The notes under the pieces were generated by a model. It was not told the origin of the DNA and made no database searches. It worked only from the letters and a program-made list of their open reading frames with translations. From Arthrobacter globiformis (GTDB lineage Bacteria; Actinomycetota; Actinomycetes; Actinomycetales; Micrococcaceae): DNA of 64,000 nucleotides. A program made the position numbers and the translations under genes. The stretch lies in contig NZ_JAUSXI010000001.1 in NCBI RefSeq assembly GCF_030815865.1, forward strand, positions 4,030,001 to 4,094,000. Direction: 5' to 3'. Below, piece after piece: positions 47,064 through 54,796 of the stretch (its first letter is position 1; each line of letters starts with the position of its first letter).

Positions 47064-48863
47064 ATGGATAACAGTGCGGCTGCGGATGCGTTGGAGGCTA
47101 TTAGTGCCTCGGCCGCGGCGGTGGCTGCCAAGTTCCGCAAGGCGGCTGATCCTGGTCCCGCGGACGTGGATTCGCTGCCAGGTGAGGCGGAGCCGCCGCA
47201 AGATGAGGCGGATCCGCTGGGTGCTCGGGCGAATGCCTGCCTGGACGGTCTGGCCGACGTGGCCGGGATGGAGGCCCGGCTGGCGGCCGTGAAGGTGCAT
47301 TTGGCCGCCGCTTTCGCCAAGGCGGAGGAGGGCATGACTCCGCCTGACACGTCTGCGCAAGACCGCACCGTCCGGCAGATGTCCGCGACAGCTGAGATTG
47401 CTGGCGCCCTGACTGTGAGCGAAGGCGCGGCGGATCGACTGCTGCTCGAATCCGCCACGCTGACGAGGGACCTTCCGTTGACACTGGCCGCCCTGCAGGC
47501 GGGAACTATTTCCTGGCAGCACGCGCGGGTGATGTGCGACGAAACGGACGGGCTGGATCCGGCCGTGGCCGCTGCTTTTGAGGCGCATTTCCTGGACCCG
47601 GACGCGCCCAACGCGGCTCGGGGTTGCCCGGCGGGAGAGCTGACACCGGCGAGGTTCCGGGCCAAGGCCCGCTATTGGCGGGAACGGCACCACCCGGTCA
47701 GCATCGAAACCCGGCACACCAAGAGTGCGAAGGACCGGCGGCTGGAATACGTTCCGGACCGCGACGGCATGGCCTGGCTCTCGGCGTACCTGCCCGGGGA
47801 CCAGGCCGCGGGGATCTGGAACCGCACCCCCGCCGCCGCCCGCGCCATGCAGGGCCCCACCGAATCCCGCACCCTGACCCAGCTCCGGGTCGATGCCGCC
47901 GCCACGTGGCTGCTGGGCCCAGCTCATCGGGTCGACAGCGTGCCTGATGACCCGACCGCAGAATCCCTTCCCGCAGTTTCCCTGATCGCAGACTCCGTCC
48001 TGGCCGATGAGGTGCCAACCGGTGGTGTGCCGTCCCCGGCGGCGCAGGTCCTGGTCACCGTTCCGGTGTACTCACTGCTCGGCCTGACGGAGGAACCGGC
48101 CACGCTGGACGGTTATGGTCCCATCCCGCCGTCCATTGCTCGCCGGCTCGTCGCCGACGGCGGGACGTCATTCCTGCGGGTCCTGACCGACCCCCGCGAC
48201 GGGGCGCCGCTGGAGATCGGACGCACCAGCTACCGGCTGACGAAGCCGATGCGCCAATGGCTGCGGCTCCGCGACGCAAAATGCACGTTCCCGAGCTGCA
48301 ACAACCACTCCTTGGACAACGACGCCGACCACATCCTCGCTTGGGCCGACGGCGGCGGAACCGGGGTCGCCAACCTTGGCCAGCCCTGCCCCAAGCACCA
48401 CCGCCTGAAACACACCACGGCGTGGAGACCCGTCGGCGCCACCCGCGACGCCCCTCCCGGCTGGATTTCGCCGTCAGGACGTTCCTACTCGAGCGAACAT
48501 CAGGAGTGGGAACCACCCCAATGGCCACGACAAATCCAAGCCATGCTCAGTAGTGATGACCGAGCCGGACGCGAACAGCCCGGCAAGCCCGGCCTGCCCG
48601 ACCCGCCATCCGACCAAGACTGGCGCACGCCCCCGGACTGGCCGGAACCGGCCGGCTGGCCCGATCCGATGGACCAGCCGGCCGGGCCGGAGGAATTCGA
48701 AGGGTTCGACGATGACTACGGTCTCGCCGGCTTCGAAGGTCGCGAATGCCAGGAAGCTTATGGCGCCCCGGACGATGTCGACGGCCCCGAGGCCTTCGTC
48801 GGCACGGAATCACCACTGCCAATGGATCTCTGGCCCGACTGGGCATCAGGTACAGCCGCGTAG
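47064..48863 (+). CDS. DUF222 / HNH endonuclease-domain protein (13E12 repeat family)
   Basis: 599 residues from the ATG at 47064. The N-terminal DUF222 region (about 60-330) has helical segments such as LLLESATLTRDLPLTLAALQ and GTISWQHARVM. The C-terminal HNH motif is CTFPSCNNHSLDNDADHILAW, GVANLGQPCPKHHRLKH (listed as two parts), with cysteine pairs for zinc. The last 120 residues are an acidic, Pro-rich tail. These genes occur in many copies in actinobacterial genomes and are thought to be selfish or homing-like; activity is unproven. A TTTTCCACA word lies about 100 bases upstream. It separates two groups of signalling genes. Confidence 0.85.
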   Translation: MDNSAAADALEAISASAAAVAAKFRKAADPGPADVDSLPGEAEPPQDEADPLGARANACLDGLADVAGMEARLAAVKVHLAAAFAKAEEGMTPPDTSAQDRTVRQMSATAEIAGALTVSEGAADRLLLESATLTRDLPLTLAALQAGTISWQHARVMCDETDGLDPAVAAAFEAHFLDPDAPNAARGCPAGELTPARFRAKARYWRERHHPVSIETRHTKSAKDRRLEYVPDRDGMAWLSAYLPGDQAAGIWNRTPAAARAMQGPTESRTLTQLRVDAAATWLLGPAHRVDSVPDDPTAESLPAVSLIADSVLADEVPTGGVPSPAAQVLVTVPVYSLLGLTEEPATLDGYGPIPPSIARRLVADGGTSFLRVLTDPRDGAPLEIGRTSYRLTKPMRQWLRLRDAKCTFPSCNNHSLDNDADHILAWADGGGTGVANLGQPCPKHHRLKHTTAWRPVGATRDAPPGWISPSGRSYSSEHQEWEPPQWPRQIQAMLSSDDRAGREQPGKPGLPDPPSDQDWRTPPDWPEPAGWPDPMDQPAGPEEFEGFDDDYGLAGFEGRECQEAYGAPDDVDGPEAFVGTESPLPMDLWPDWASGTAA

Positions 48864-48905
48864 GAAGCGCGCGTCAGTAGGGAGACGTGCCCTCGTCCCT
48901 TGCCC

Positions 48906-49391
48906 TTAATCCAGCGGCAGGGTCACGGTGACGGACGTTCCCGCAGCCGGAGCCGTGACGATCGCCATATTGCCTCCCGCAGAACCGACGGCGAGGCGCA
49001 TGAGCCTCAGCCCCATGCCCGAGTGCCTGCCGTGGGTGGCAGCCTCAACGTCGAAGCCGCCGCCGTCGTCGGTAACGCGGAGCTGGACCGCATGGTTGTC
49101 CCCGGATCGGCAGACACAGCAGAGCCGGACGGTCACCGAGGACGCGTCGGCATATTTATGGATGTTGCTCAGGAGCTCCTGTGCCGCCCGGTAGAGCAGC
49201 GTGGCGGACTTCCTGTCCACTTCCATTCCATGATGGGGCGCCTCGAGGTGCACGGCAATCCCACGTTCGCGCAGCGGGAGGGCCAAACGGTCAATCGCCC
49301 CCGCGACGCCAAGCACGTAGAAATCGACCGGATGCGTATCGGTAAGAACGCCACGGACTGCGACGACGTCGTCGCTTGCTAGTGATTTCAT
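48906..49391 (-). CDS. Stand-alone histidine-kinase ATPase domain (NarL/DesK type), probably truncated
   Basis: 161 residues corresponding only to the C-terminal half of a HisKA_3-type sensor kinase. The N-terminus resembles the DHp-to-ATPase connection (RGVLTDTHPVD, then GAIDRLALPLRERGIAVHLE). The ATPase has ELLSNIHKYADASSV (N box), RVTDDGGGFD (G1) and SGMGLRLMRLAVGSAGGNM (G2). No sensor, membrane helix or phosphorylatable histidine is present, and only 141 bases separate it from the next gene upstream. It may be a remnant or an anti-sigma-like ATPase; a remnant is more likely. Confidence 0.7.
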   Translation of the reverse strand: MKSLASDDVVAVRGVLTDTHPVDFYVLGVAGAIDRLALPLRERGIAVHLEAPHHGMEVDRKSATLLYRAAQELLSNIHKYADASSVTVRLCCVCRSGDNHAVQLRVTDDGGGFDVEAATHGRHSGMGLRLMRLAVGSAGGNMAIVTAPAAGTSVTVTLPLD

Positions 49392-49532
49392 GTCTTAACG
49401 GTGCGCCCGGTGCCTTGTTATTTTCTTGTAACCCTGGCGGCGTGTCCCCCGTTTGCAGGGGCGCATTCTGAGCGTCAGGGAAAGCAACGGAGTAGCTGCG
49501 CCCTGACCTGCGGCTACGCCCGGCGCTGGCCA

Positions 49533-50393
49533 CTACGCCAGGGTGTAGCCGGCTCCGCGGACGGTCTTCAGCCAGCGGGGCCGCCTCGCGTCGTCCCCCA
49601 GCTTGCGGCGCAGGTTGCCGACGTGGGTTTCGATAATCCGGCCGGGGTCCCGCCCACCGGCATTGCCGCCGACCAACGTGCCTGCTTCCCGCTTCAAAAG
49701 ACCCAAAAGCTCGACGAGTTCCGCCTTGCTGACCACGCCGCTACCGTGCTGCAGCAGGATGAACAGGAGGTCGAACTCGGTACGGGTCAGCTGCAGGGCA
49801 CGGCCGCCGAGCGTTGCGTCCCGCGTTGCGTTGTTGATCTCCAACCCGTTGTGCTCGAAGGCCTGGGCTGCTGGAAGGGCTTGGGCTGCTGGAAGGCCCT
49901 GCGCTATTGCAAGGCCGTGGGCCGGAGCGGGTGCAGGCATGGTCTTCACCTTGGCCGAGGCCAGCAGCCGGGGTGAAACCAGGGGCGCTGTCCGCGGCGT
50001 GACGATCGGGGGGACGGTTAGCTGCCGCGGCCGGCGCAGCATGCCGTCAACACGGGCCCGCAGCTCCCGCGGCCGGATGGGCTTGACCATGTAATCGTCA
50101 GCCCCGGCATCGAAGCCCTTCAATGTGGCCCCCAGGCCGCTTCGCGCGGTGATGATCAGGATGTAGGTGTCGCTAAACTCGCGGATGCGCCGCAGCACCT
50201 CATAGCCGCCGATATCGGGAAGCACCAGATCCAGTGTGACGGTGTCCGGCTGCTTGGCACGCACCAGCGCAAGCCCGGCTTCGCCGGTGTTAGCGCAGTG
50301 CACGTCGAAACCGGCTTCCCCAAGCGTGGTGCGCAAGACCGATCGGACTTCCTCATCCCGATCGATAACGACAACGACGCGATGATCATTCAT
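49533..50393 (-). CDS. OmpR-family response regulator with an atypical acidic pocket
   Basis: 286 residues. Receiver domain with D55 as phosphorylation site (TVTLDLVLPDIGG), T82 and K104 (DDYMVKPI). The acidic pair that binds Mg reads D11-R12 where the paralogue at 44280 has E12-D13, so the CheY Asp13 equivalent is arginine. A long Ala/Pro linker (about 122-180) includes a GLPAAQALPAAQA repeat. The DNA-binding domain has LTRTEFDLLFILL, IIETHVGNLRRKLGD and KTVRGAGYTLA. It shares the strand with the kinase fragment 141 bases downstream. Confidence 0.88.
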   Translation of the reverse strand: MNDHRVVVVIDRDEEVRSVLRTTLGEAGFDVHCANTGEAGLALVRAKQPDTVTLDLVLPDIGGYEVLRRIREFSDTYILIITARSGLGATLKGFDAGADDYMVKPIRPRELRARVDGMLRRPRQLTVPPIVTPRTAPLVSPRLLASAKVKTMPAPAPAHGLAIAQGLPAAQALPAAQAFEHNGLEINNATRDATLGGRALQLTRTEFDLLFILLQHGSGVVSKAELVELLGLLKREAGTLVGGNAGGRDPGRIIETHVGNLRRKLGDDARRPRWLKTVRGAGYTLA

Positions 50394-50474
50394 CCCTTAC
50401 CCCCTGTAAGGACCGCATGATTAAAGACTGCGACTCAGCCTACTAGCCGCGGGGCGAAAACAGCGGCACAAATC

Positions 50475-51365
50475 TTACTGACGCACCGCCCGTGTGAGCT
50501 CTGCCCGGGCCAGCAGTTCGCCGTCGGAGGGGTAGGCCACTTCCTCGAACACCAGGGGGTGCGGCGCGGCAAGGACGGAGCGGGCATCGCGTTTCCTCGC
50601 CAGCAGCCGCTCGTGCAGCCACTCCGGACGTTCCTGCCCCTCCCCCACATACAAGGCCGCGCCCACCAGGGCGCGGACCATGTTGTGGCAGAAGGCGTCG
50701 GCCTGGACCGTGACGACGATGACGCCGTCCTGCCCGCGCGAAAACTCGAAGCGCTGCAGCTCCCGGACGGTGGTGGAACCTACACGCGGCTTGCAGAAGG
50801 ACCGGAAGTTGTGCAGGCCCAGCAGCTGCGCCGAGCCTTCGTTCAGCAGGTCCACGTCCAGGGGCGTCTTGTGCCAGAGCGTGTCGTACCGGCCGAGCGG
50901 ATCCCACTTCTCCGGTCCGTCCGCGATGCGGTAGCTGTAGCGGCGCCACAGGGCGGAGAATCGGGCGTCGAACCCTTCAGGGGCGACGGCGGCATGGTGC
51001 ACCATGATGGCGCCGGTCTGGTCCCCCAGCCCGCGGCTGAGCGTGCCCCTCAGGCGGCGCAGAAGGGCGACGGCGGGATCGACGGCCGCACCACGGTTCA
51101 GTCCCAGCCACTCGGCTTCGGTGAGGTCCAGGTGGACCACCTGGCCGCGGGCGTGCACGCCGGCGTCGGTGCGCCCGGCCACAGTGACGCGCACCGGCCG
51201 GCGAAGCAGCAGCGCCAGCGCGTCCTCCAGAACTCCCTGAACGGTACGCAGCCCCGGCTGCACTGCCCACCCGCTGAACGGGCCGCCGTCGTACGCCAAA
51301 TCGAGCCGGATACGCAAAAACCCGCCGCCCCCCAAAACGGGGGCAGCGGGTTTTTGGTGGGTCAT
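50475..51365 (-). CDS. truA: tRNA pseudouridine(38-40) synthase
   Basis: Modifies uridines 38-40 in the tRNA anticodon stem. 296 residues from the ATG at 51363-51365. The core starts RIRLDLAYDGGPFSGWAVQ; VTVAGRTDAGVHARGQVVHLDL contains the catalytic aspartate, and DAFCHNMVRALVG is the C-terminal signature. The frame extends upstream through rplQ and is not homologous there. Its first codons overlap an intrinsic terminator hairpin at 51319-51352, so a TTG just beyond the hairpin (near 51318) is an alternative start. Confidence 0.94.
   Translation of the reverse strand: MTHQKPAAPVLGGGGFLRIRLDLAYDGGPFSGWAVQPGLRTVQGVLEDALALLLRRPVRVTVAGRTDAGVHARGQVVHLDLTEAEWLGLNRGAAVDPAVALLRRLRGTLSRGLGDQTGAIMVHHAAVAPEGFDARFSALWRRYSYRIADGPEKWDPLGRYDTLWHKTPLDVDLLNEGSAQLLGLHNFRSFCKPRVGSTTVRELQRFEFSRGQDGVIVVTVQADAFCHNMVRALVGAALYVGEGQERPEWLHERLLARKRDARSVLAAPHPLVFEEVAYPSDGELLARAELTRAVRQ
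51319..51352 (-). terminator. Intrinsic terminator inside the first codons of truA, after rplQ
   Basis: AACCCGCCGCCCCC (51319-51332) and GGGGGCAGCGGGTT (51339-51352) form a 14-base stem with one G-U pair and a 6-base loop. It has five T on the downstream side on both strands. On the minus strand it follows the rplQ stop by about 45 bases and encodes residues 5-16 of TruA. Expression of truA would need readthrough or a promoter or start after it. Confidence 0.8.
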
Positions 51366-51396
51366 AGACTCAAGTCTATGCGAAGGATTTAGCGAA

Positions 51397-51981
51397 CTAC
51401 TTCGCGTCCTTGGCCTCGTCGGCAGCAGCCTCGTCAGCGGCAGCTTCCTCGGCCGGAGCCTCTTCAGCAGCAGCTTCCTCGGCCGGAGCTTCCTCAGCGG
51501 CGGGAGCCTCTTCGGTTGCAGCTTCGGTCTCAACGACCTCTGCCTCGGGAGCTTCCTCAGCGGCCGGAGCAGCAGCGGCAGCAGCCTGGGTGGCCTCGGC
51601 TACAACAGCCTGCTTGGCGGAAACCGGCTCGAGAACCAGCTCGATGACAGCCATGGGAGCGTTGTCGCCCTTGCGGTTGCCGATCTTGGTGATGCGGGTG
51701 TAGCCGCCGTTGCGGTTCTCCACAGACTGCGCGATGTCGGTGAACAGCTCGTGGACGATGCCCTTGTTGCTGATCAGGCCGAGAACGCGGCGGCGGGAAG
51801 CGAGGTCGCCACGCTTGGCGAAGGTGACCAGGCGTTCTGCGTACGGCTTCAGGCGCTTGGCCTTGGTGACCGTGGTGGTGATCCGCTTGTGCTCGAACAG
51901 TGCGGAAGCCAGGTTCGCGAGCATGAGACGCTCGTGAGCCGGGCCGCCTCCGAGGCGCGGACCCTTAGTGGGGGTAGGCAT
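51397..51981 (-). CDS. rplQ: 50S ribosomal protein L17 with acidic C-terminal tail
   Basis: 194 residues. The core [48 protein letters not shown] and [15 protein letters not shown] (separate blocks) is canonical. The last 65 residues are an Ala/Glu-rich tail built of [14 protein letters not shown] units, encoded by an imperfect DNA repeat. E. coli L17 is 127 residues and lacks it. Follows rpoA by 78 bases in the alpha operon. Confidence 0.96.
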   Translation of the reverse strand: MPTPTKGPRLGGGPAHERLMLANLASALFEHKRITTTVTKAKRLKPYAERLVTFAKRGDLASRRRVLGLISNKGIVHELFTDIAQSVENRNGGYTRITKIGNRKGDNAPMAVIELVLEPVSAKQAVVAEATQAAAAAAPAAEEAPEAEVVETEAATEEAPAAEEAPAEEAAAEEAPAEEAAADEAAADEAKDAK

Positions 51982-52059
51982 AATTGTTTCTCCTCATATG
52001 GAAGCCGGGAGGCTGCGCACAACTCGGTGCGGACCAGCCCCTCGGCCAAGATCTGCTTG

Positions 52060-53070
52060 TTAGAGCTCGTCGTCGCTGAACGCGGCGTCGTCCTCTTCGA
52101 TGGCTGCGGCGCGGGCTGCCAGGTCGAAACCGGGAGGCGAGTCCTTCAGGGACAGACCCAGTTCAACCAGCTTTGCCTTGACCTCATCGATGGACTTCGC
52201 ACCGAAGTTGCGGATGTCCATCAGGTCAGCCTCGGAGCGGGCAACGAGTTCACCCACGGTGTGGATGCCCTCACGCTTGAGGCAGTTGTAGGAACGGACG
52301 GTGAGGTCCAGATCCTCGATCGGCAGAGCCATGTCTGCTGCCAGGGCAGCATCCGTCGGCGACGGGCCAATCTCGATACCCTCAGCTGCGGTGTTCAGCT
52401 CGCGGGCCAGACCGAACAGTTCCACCAGGGTCGTGCCAGCGGAAGCAACGGCATCGCGCGGGGCGATGGCCTGCTTGGTCTCGACGTCGACAATGAGCTT
52501 GTCGAAGTCGGTGCGCTGCTCAACACGGGTGGCTTCCACGCGGAAAGTAACCTTCAGCACCGGCGAGTAGATGGAGTCAACCGGAATACGGCCGATCTCT
52601 GCGTCGCCGGACTTGTTCTGAGCTGCCGAAACGTAGCCGCGGCCGCGCTCGATGGTCAGTTCGAGTTCGAACTTGCCCTTCGAGTTCAGCGTGGCAATGT
52701 GCAGATCCGGGTTGTGGAACTCGACGCCGGCCGGCGGAGCGATGTCCGCGGCGGTGACGACTCCGGGGCCCTGCTTGCGCAGGTAAGCAACAACCGGCTC
52801 ATCGTGCTCGGAGGACACAGACAGGTTCTTGATGTTGAGGATGATCTCGGTGACATCTTCCTTGACACCCGGAACCGTCGTGAACTCATGCAGCACGCCA
52901 TCGATCCGGAGGCTGGTTACAGCGGCACCGGGGATGGAGGAGAGCAGGGTACGGCGGAGGGAGTTTCCGAGGGTGTAACCGAAGCCCGGCTCCAGCGGTT
53001 CAATGATGAACCGGGAGCGGTTTTCGGAGACGACCTCTTCGGAGAGGGTGGGGCGCTGTGCAATGAGCAC
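52060..53070 (-). CDS. rpoA: RNA polymerase alpha subunit
   Basis: 336 residues. The N-terminal assembly domain has [29 protein letters not shown] and [21 protein letters not shown] (as regions at about 20-70). The C-terminal domain has [16 protein letters not shown] and [19 protein letters not shown], for promoter UP elements and activator contact. An acidic tail ends DAAFSDDEL. Preceded by a strong hairpin in the rpsK-rpoA space; rpsD, often between them in other bacteria, is absent. Confidence 0.98.
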   Translation of the reverse strand: MLIAQRPTLSEEVVSENRSRFIIEPLEPGFGYTLGNSLRRTLLSSIPGAAVTSLRIDGVLHEFTTVPGVKEDVTEIILNIKNLSVSSEHDEPVVAYLRKQGPGVVTAADIAPPAGVEFHNPDLHIATLNSKGKFELELTIERGRGYVSAAQNKSGDAEIGRIPVDSIYSPVLKVTFRVEATRVEQRTDFDKLIVDVETKQAIAPRDAVASAGTTLVELFGLARELNTAAEGIEIGPSPTDAALAADMALPIEDLDLTVRSYNCLKREGIHTVGELVARSEADLMDIRNFGAKSIDEVKAKLVELGLSLKDSPPGFDLAARAAAIEEDDAAFSDDEL

Positions 53071-53151
53071 TTAGGTTTCCTTTCGGCGAGCATCCGCTAT
53101 ATGACGCAACACAGGTGGTGGAAAATCGGTCTGAGGACTTAACGCGGCGGG

Positions 53152-53182
53152 CTTGCCCGGACCCGAAACGGGTCCGGGCAAG
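53152..53182 (-). other. Strong hairpin between rpsK and rpoA
   Basis: CTTGCCCGGACCC (53152-53164) pairs perfectly with GGGTCCGGGCAAG (53170-53182) over a GAAAC loop (GTTTC on the minus strand). No T run follows, so it is more likely an attenuator, processing or stabilising structure within the operon than a simple terminator. Confidence 0.65.
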
Positions 53183-53201
53183 CTCCGGCTGCGGAAAATA
53201 C

Positions 53202-53603
53202 TTAGACGCGGCGGCGCTTCGGCGGACGGCAGCCGTTGTGCGCGGCGGGGGTGACGTCCTGAATGGAGCCAACCTCGAGGCCGGCAGCCTGCAGCGAACG
53301 GATGGCGGTTTCGCGTCCGGAACCCGGTCCCTTGACGAACACGTCAACCTTCTTCAGGCCGTGCTCCTGTGCACGCTTGGCGGCGGCTTCGGCAGCCATC
53401 TGCGCAGCGAACGGGGTGGACTTACGCGAGCCCTTGAATCCAACTTCACCGGCGGAAGCCCAGGAAATCACAGCACCGTTCGGGTCCGTGATGGACACGA
53501 TGGTGTTGTTGAACGTGCTCTTGATGTGCGCCTGGCCAAGCGCGATATTCTTCTTGTCCTTCTTACGCGGCTTGCGAACCGCGCCACGAGTCTTCGGGGG
53601 CAT
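53202..53603 (-). CDS. rpsK: 30S ribosomal protein S11
   Basis: 133 residues. [39 protein letters not shown] and the terminal [18 protein letters not shown] are canonical. It stands between rpsM and rpoA in the alpha operon. Confidence 0.98.
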   Translation of the reverse strand: MPPKTRGAVRKPRKKDKKNIALGQAHIKSTFNNTIVSITDPNGAVISWASAGEVGFKGSRKSTPFAAQMAAEAAAKRAQEHGLKKVDVFVKGPGSGRETAIRSLQAAGLEVGSIQDVTPAAHNGCRPPKRRRV

Positions 53604-53675
53604 TTCTTCTCCTACAGAAAGTTATTTTGGGGGAAGGCCGTGCTGGTCCCACATTTGCCGTCAGGCAAATGGGGT

Positions 53676-54050
53676 TTAGCGGGCCTTCTTCTTGCCGGCG
53701 ACGGTACGCTTCGGGCCCTTGCGGGTACGAGCGTTGGTCTTCGTACGCTGACCGCGTACGGGCAGGCCCTTGCGGTGACGCAGGCCTTCGTAGCTGCCGA
53801 TTTCAACCTTGCGGCGGATATCTGCTGCTACTTCGCGGCGAAGGTCACCCTCAACCTTGTAGTTGCCTTCAATGTAGTCACGCAGCTCTACCAGCTGCGC
53901 GTCCGTCAGGTCCTTGACCCGAACGTCAGCGCTGATGCCGGTGGCAGCCAGGGTTTCGTGTGCACGGGTCTTGCCCACGCCGTAGATGTAAGTAAGCGCA
54001 ATTTCCAGCCGCTTTTCGCGGGGAATGTCTACGCCAGCGAGACGAGCCAT
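53676..54050 (-). CDS. rpsM: 30S ribosomal protein S13
   Basis: 124 residues. [20 protein letters not shown] and [14 protein letters not shown] open the protein; [19 protein letters not shown] and the basic tail are the usual contacts with 16S rRNA and tRNA. It lies between rpmJ and rpsK. Confidence 0.98.
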   Translation of the reverse strand: MARLAGVDIPREKRLEIALTYIYGVGKTRAHETLAATGISADVRVKDLTDAQLVELRDYIEGNYKVEGDLRREVAADIRRKVEIGSYEGLRHRKGLPVRGQRTKTNARTRKGPKRTVAGKKKAR

Positions 54051-54094
54051 AGTGGCGTACTCCTTGTATAAACCGGAGGTCGTAGGCAGTACAC

Positions 54095-54111
54095 CCGCAC
54101 TTTCAGTGCGG
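54095..54111 (-). other. Small hairpin in the rpmJ-rpsM leader
   Basis: CCGCACT (54095-54101) and AGTGCGG (54105-54111) form a 7-base perfect stem about 45 bases upstream of the rpsM start. The 171-base space between rpmJ and rpsM also has shorter palindromes. Possibly a processing or regulatory site. Confidence 0.35.
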
Positions 54112-54221
54112 CCCCAGCCTCCGACCGGGGGTTAACTGTCCGGGCCCATACGTCCCAGTTCAGCTTGTGCTGCCTTTATTTACTTGCGTGGGTTAGCAAC
54201 CCAGGGATTCCCTGACGGGAA

Positions 54222-54335
54222 TTAGCCCTGGCGCTGCTTGTGGCGCGGGTTCTCGCAGATCACCATGACCCGGCCGTTACGGCGGATCACTTTGCACTTT
54301 TCGCAGATCTGCTTGACGCTCGGCTTGACCTTCAT
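54222..54335 (-). CDS. rpmJ: 50S ribosomal protein L36 (zinc-binding form)
   Basis: 37 residues, read directly from the sequence: begins [20 protein letters not shown] and ends [10 protein letters not shown]. The zinc ligands C11, C14, C27 and H32 are all present, so this is the C+ form. It follows infA by 68 bases and precedes rpsM, the normal order. Confidence 0.96.
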   Translation of the reverse strand: MKVKPSVKQICEKCKVIRRNGRVMVICENPRHKQRQG

Positions 54336-54403
54336 GGCGTTCCTTTGCGTGATAGCAGTTGGGCCGATGGAGCGGCCTAGGCATTGCCTTGGCCGCCCAA
54401 CGT

Positions 54404-54625
54404 TTACTTGTAGCGGTAGACGATACGACCACGTGTCAGGTCATAAGGGCTCAGCTCCACCACTACGCGGTCCTCAGGGAGAATCCTGATGTAGTGCTGG
54501 CGCATCTTCCCAGAGATGTGTGCGAGGACAACGTGCTTGTTGGTGAGCTCAACGCGAAACATCGCGTTGGGCAGCGCCTCAGTCACTACGCCCTCGATCT
54601 CAATGACCCCGTCCTTCTTGGCCAT
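54404..54625 (-). CDS. infA: Translation initiation factor IF-1
   Basis: 73 residues: [20 protein letters not shown], then [20 protein letters not shown] and [20 protein letters not shown] (separate parts of an S1/OB fold). The start at 54623-54625 matches the universal N-terminus; the longer frame upstream is not coding. First gene of the infA-rpmJ-rpsM-rpsK-rpoA-rplQ series, so a promoter is expected in the 171 bases upstream. Confidence 0.97.
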   Translation of the reverse strand: MAKKDGVIEIEGVVTEALPNAMFRVELTNKHVVLAHISGKMRQHYIRILPEDRVVVELSPYDLTRGRIVYRYK

Positions 54626-54796
54626 ATCCTCCGCTAACTGTTGTTTGCCACAGACCTCCGGCTGGCGCCGGGCATGACTGCGGACGTTTTTTGATTTGAT
54701 TGATCGTCGTCCTCCGGCCCACAAATGGGCGTGGCAGGGCAGACAACCAACATGCAACTCTACGGCATTAGGCCCGGAAAGTTAAATCCAGCCATG

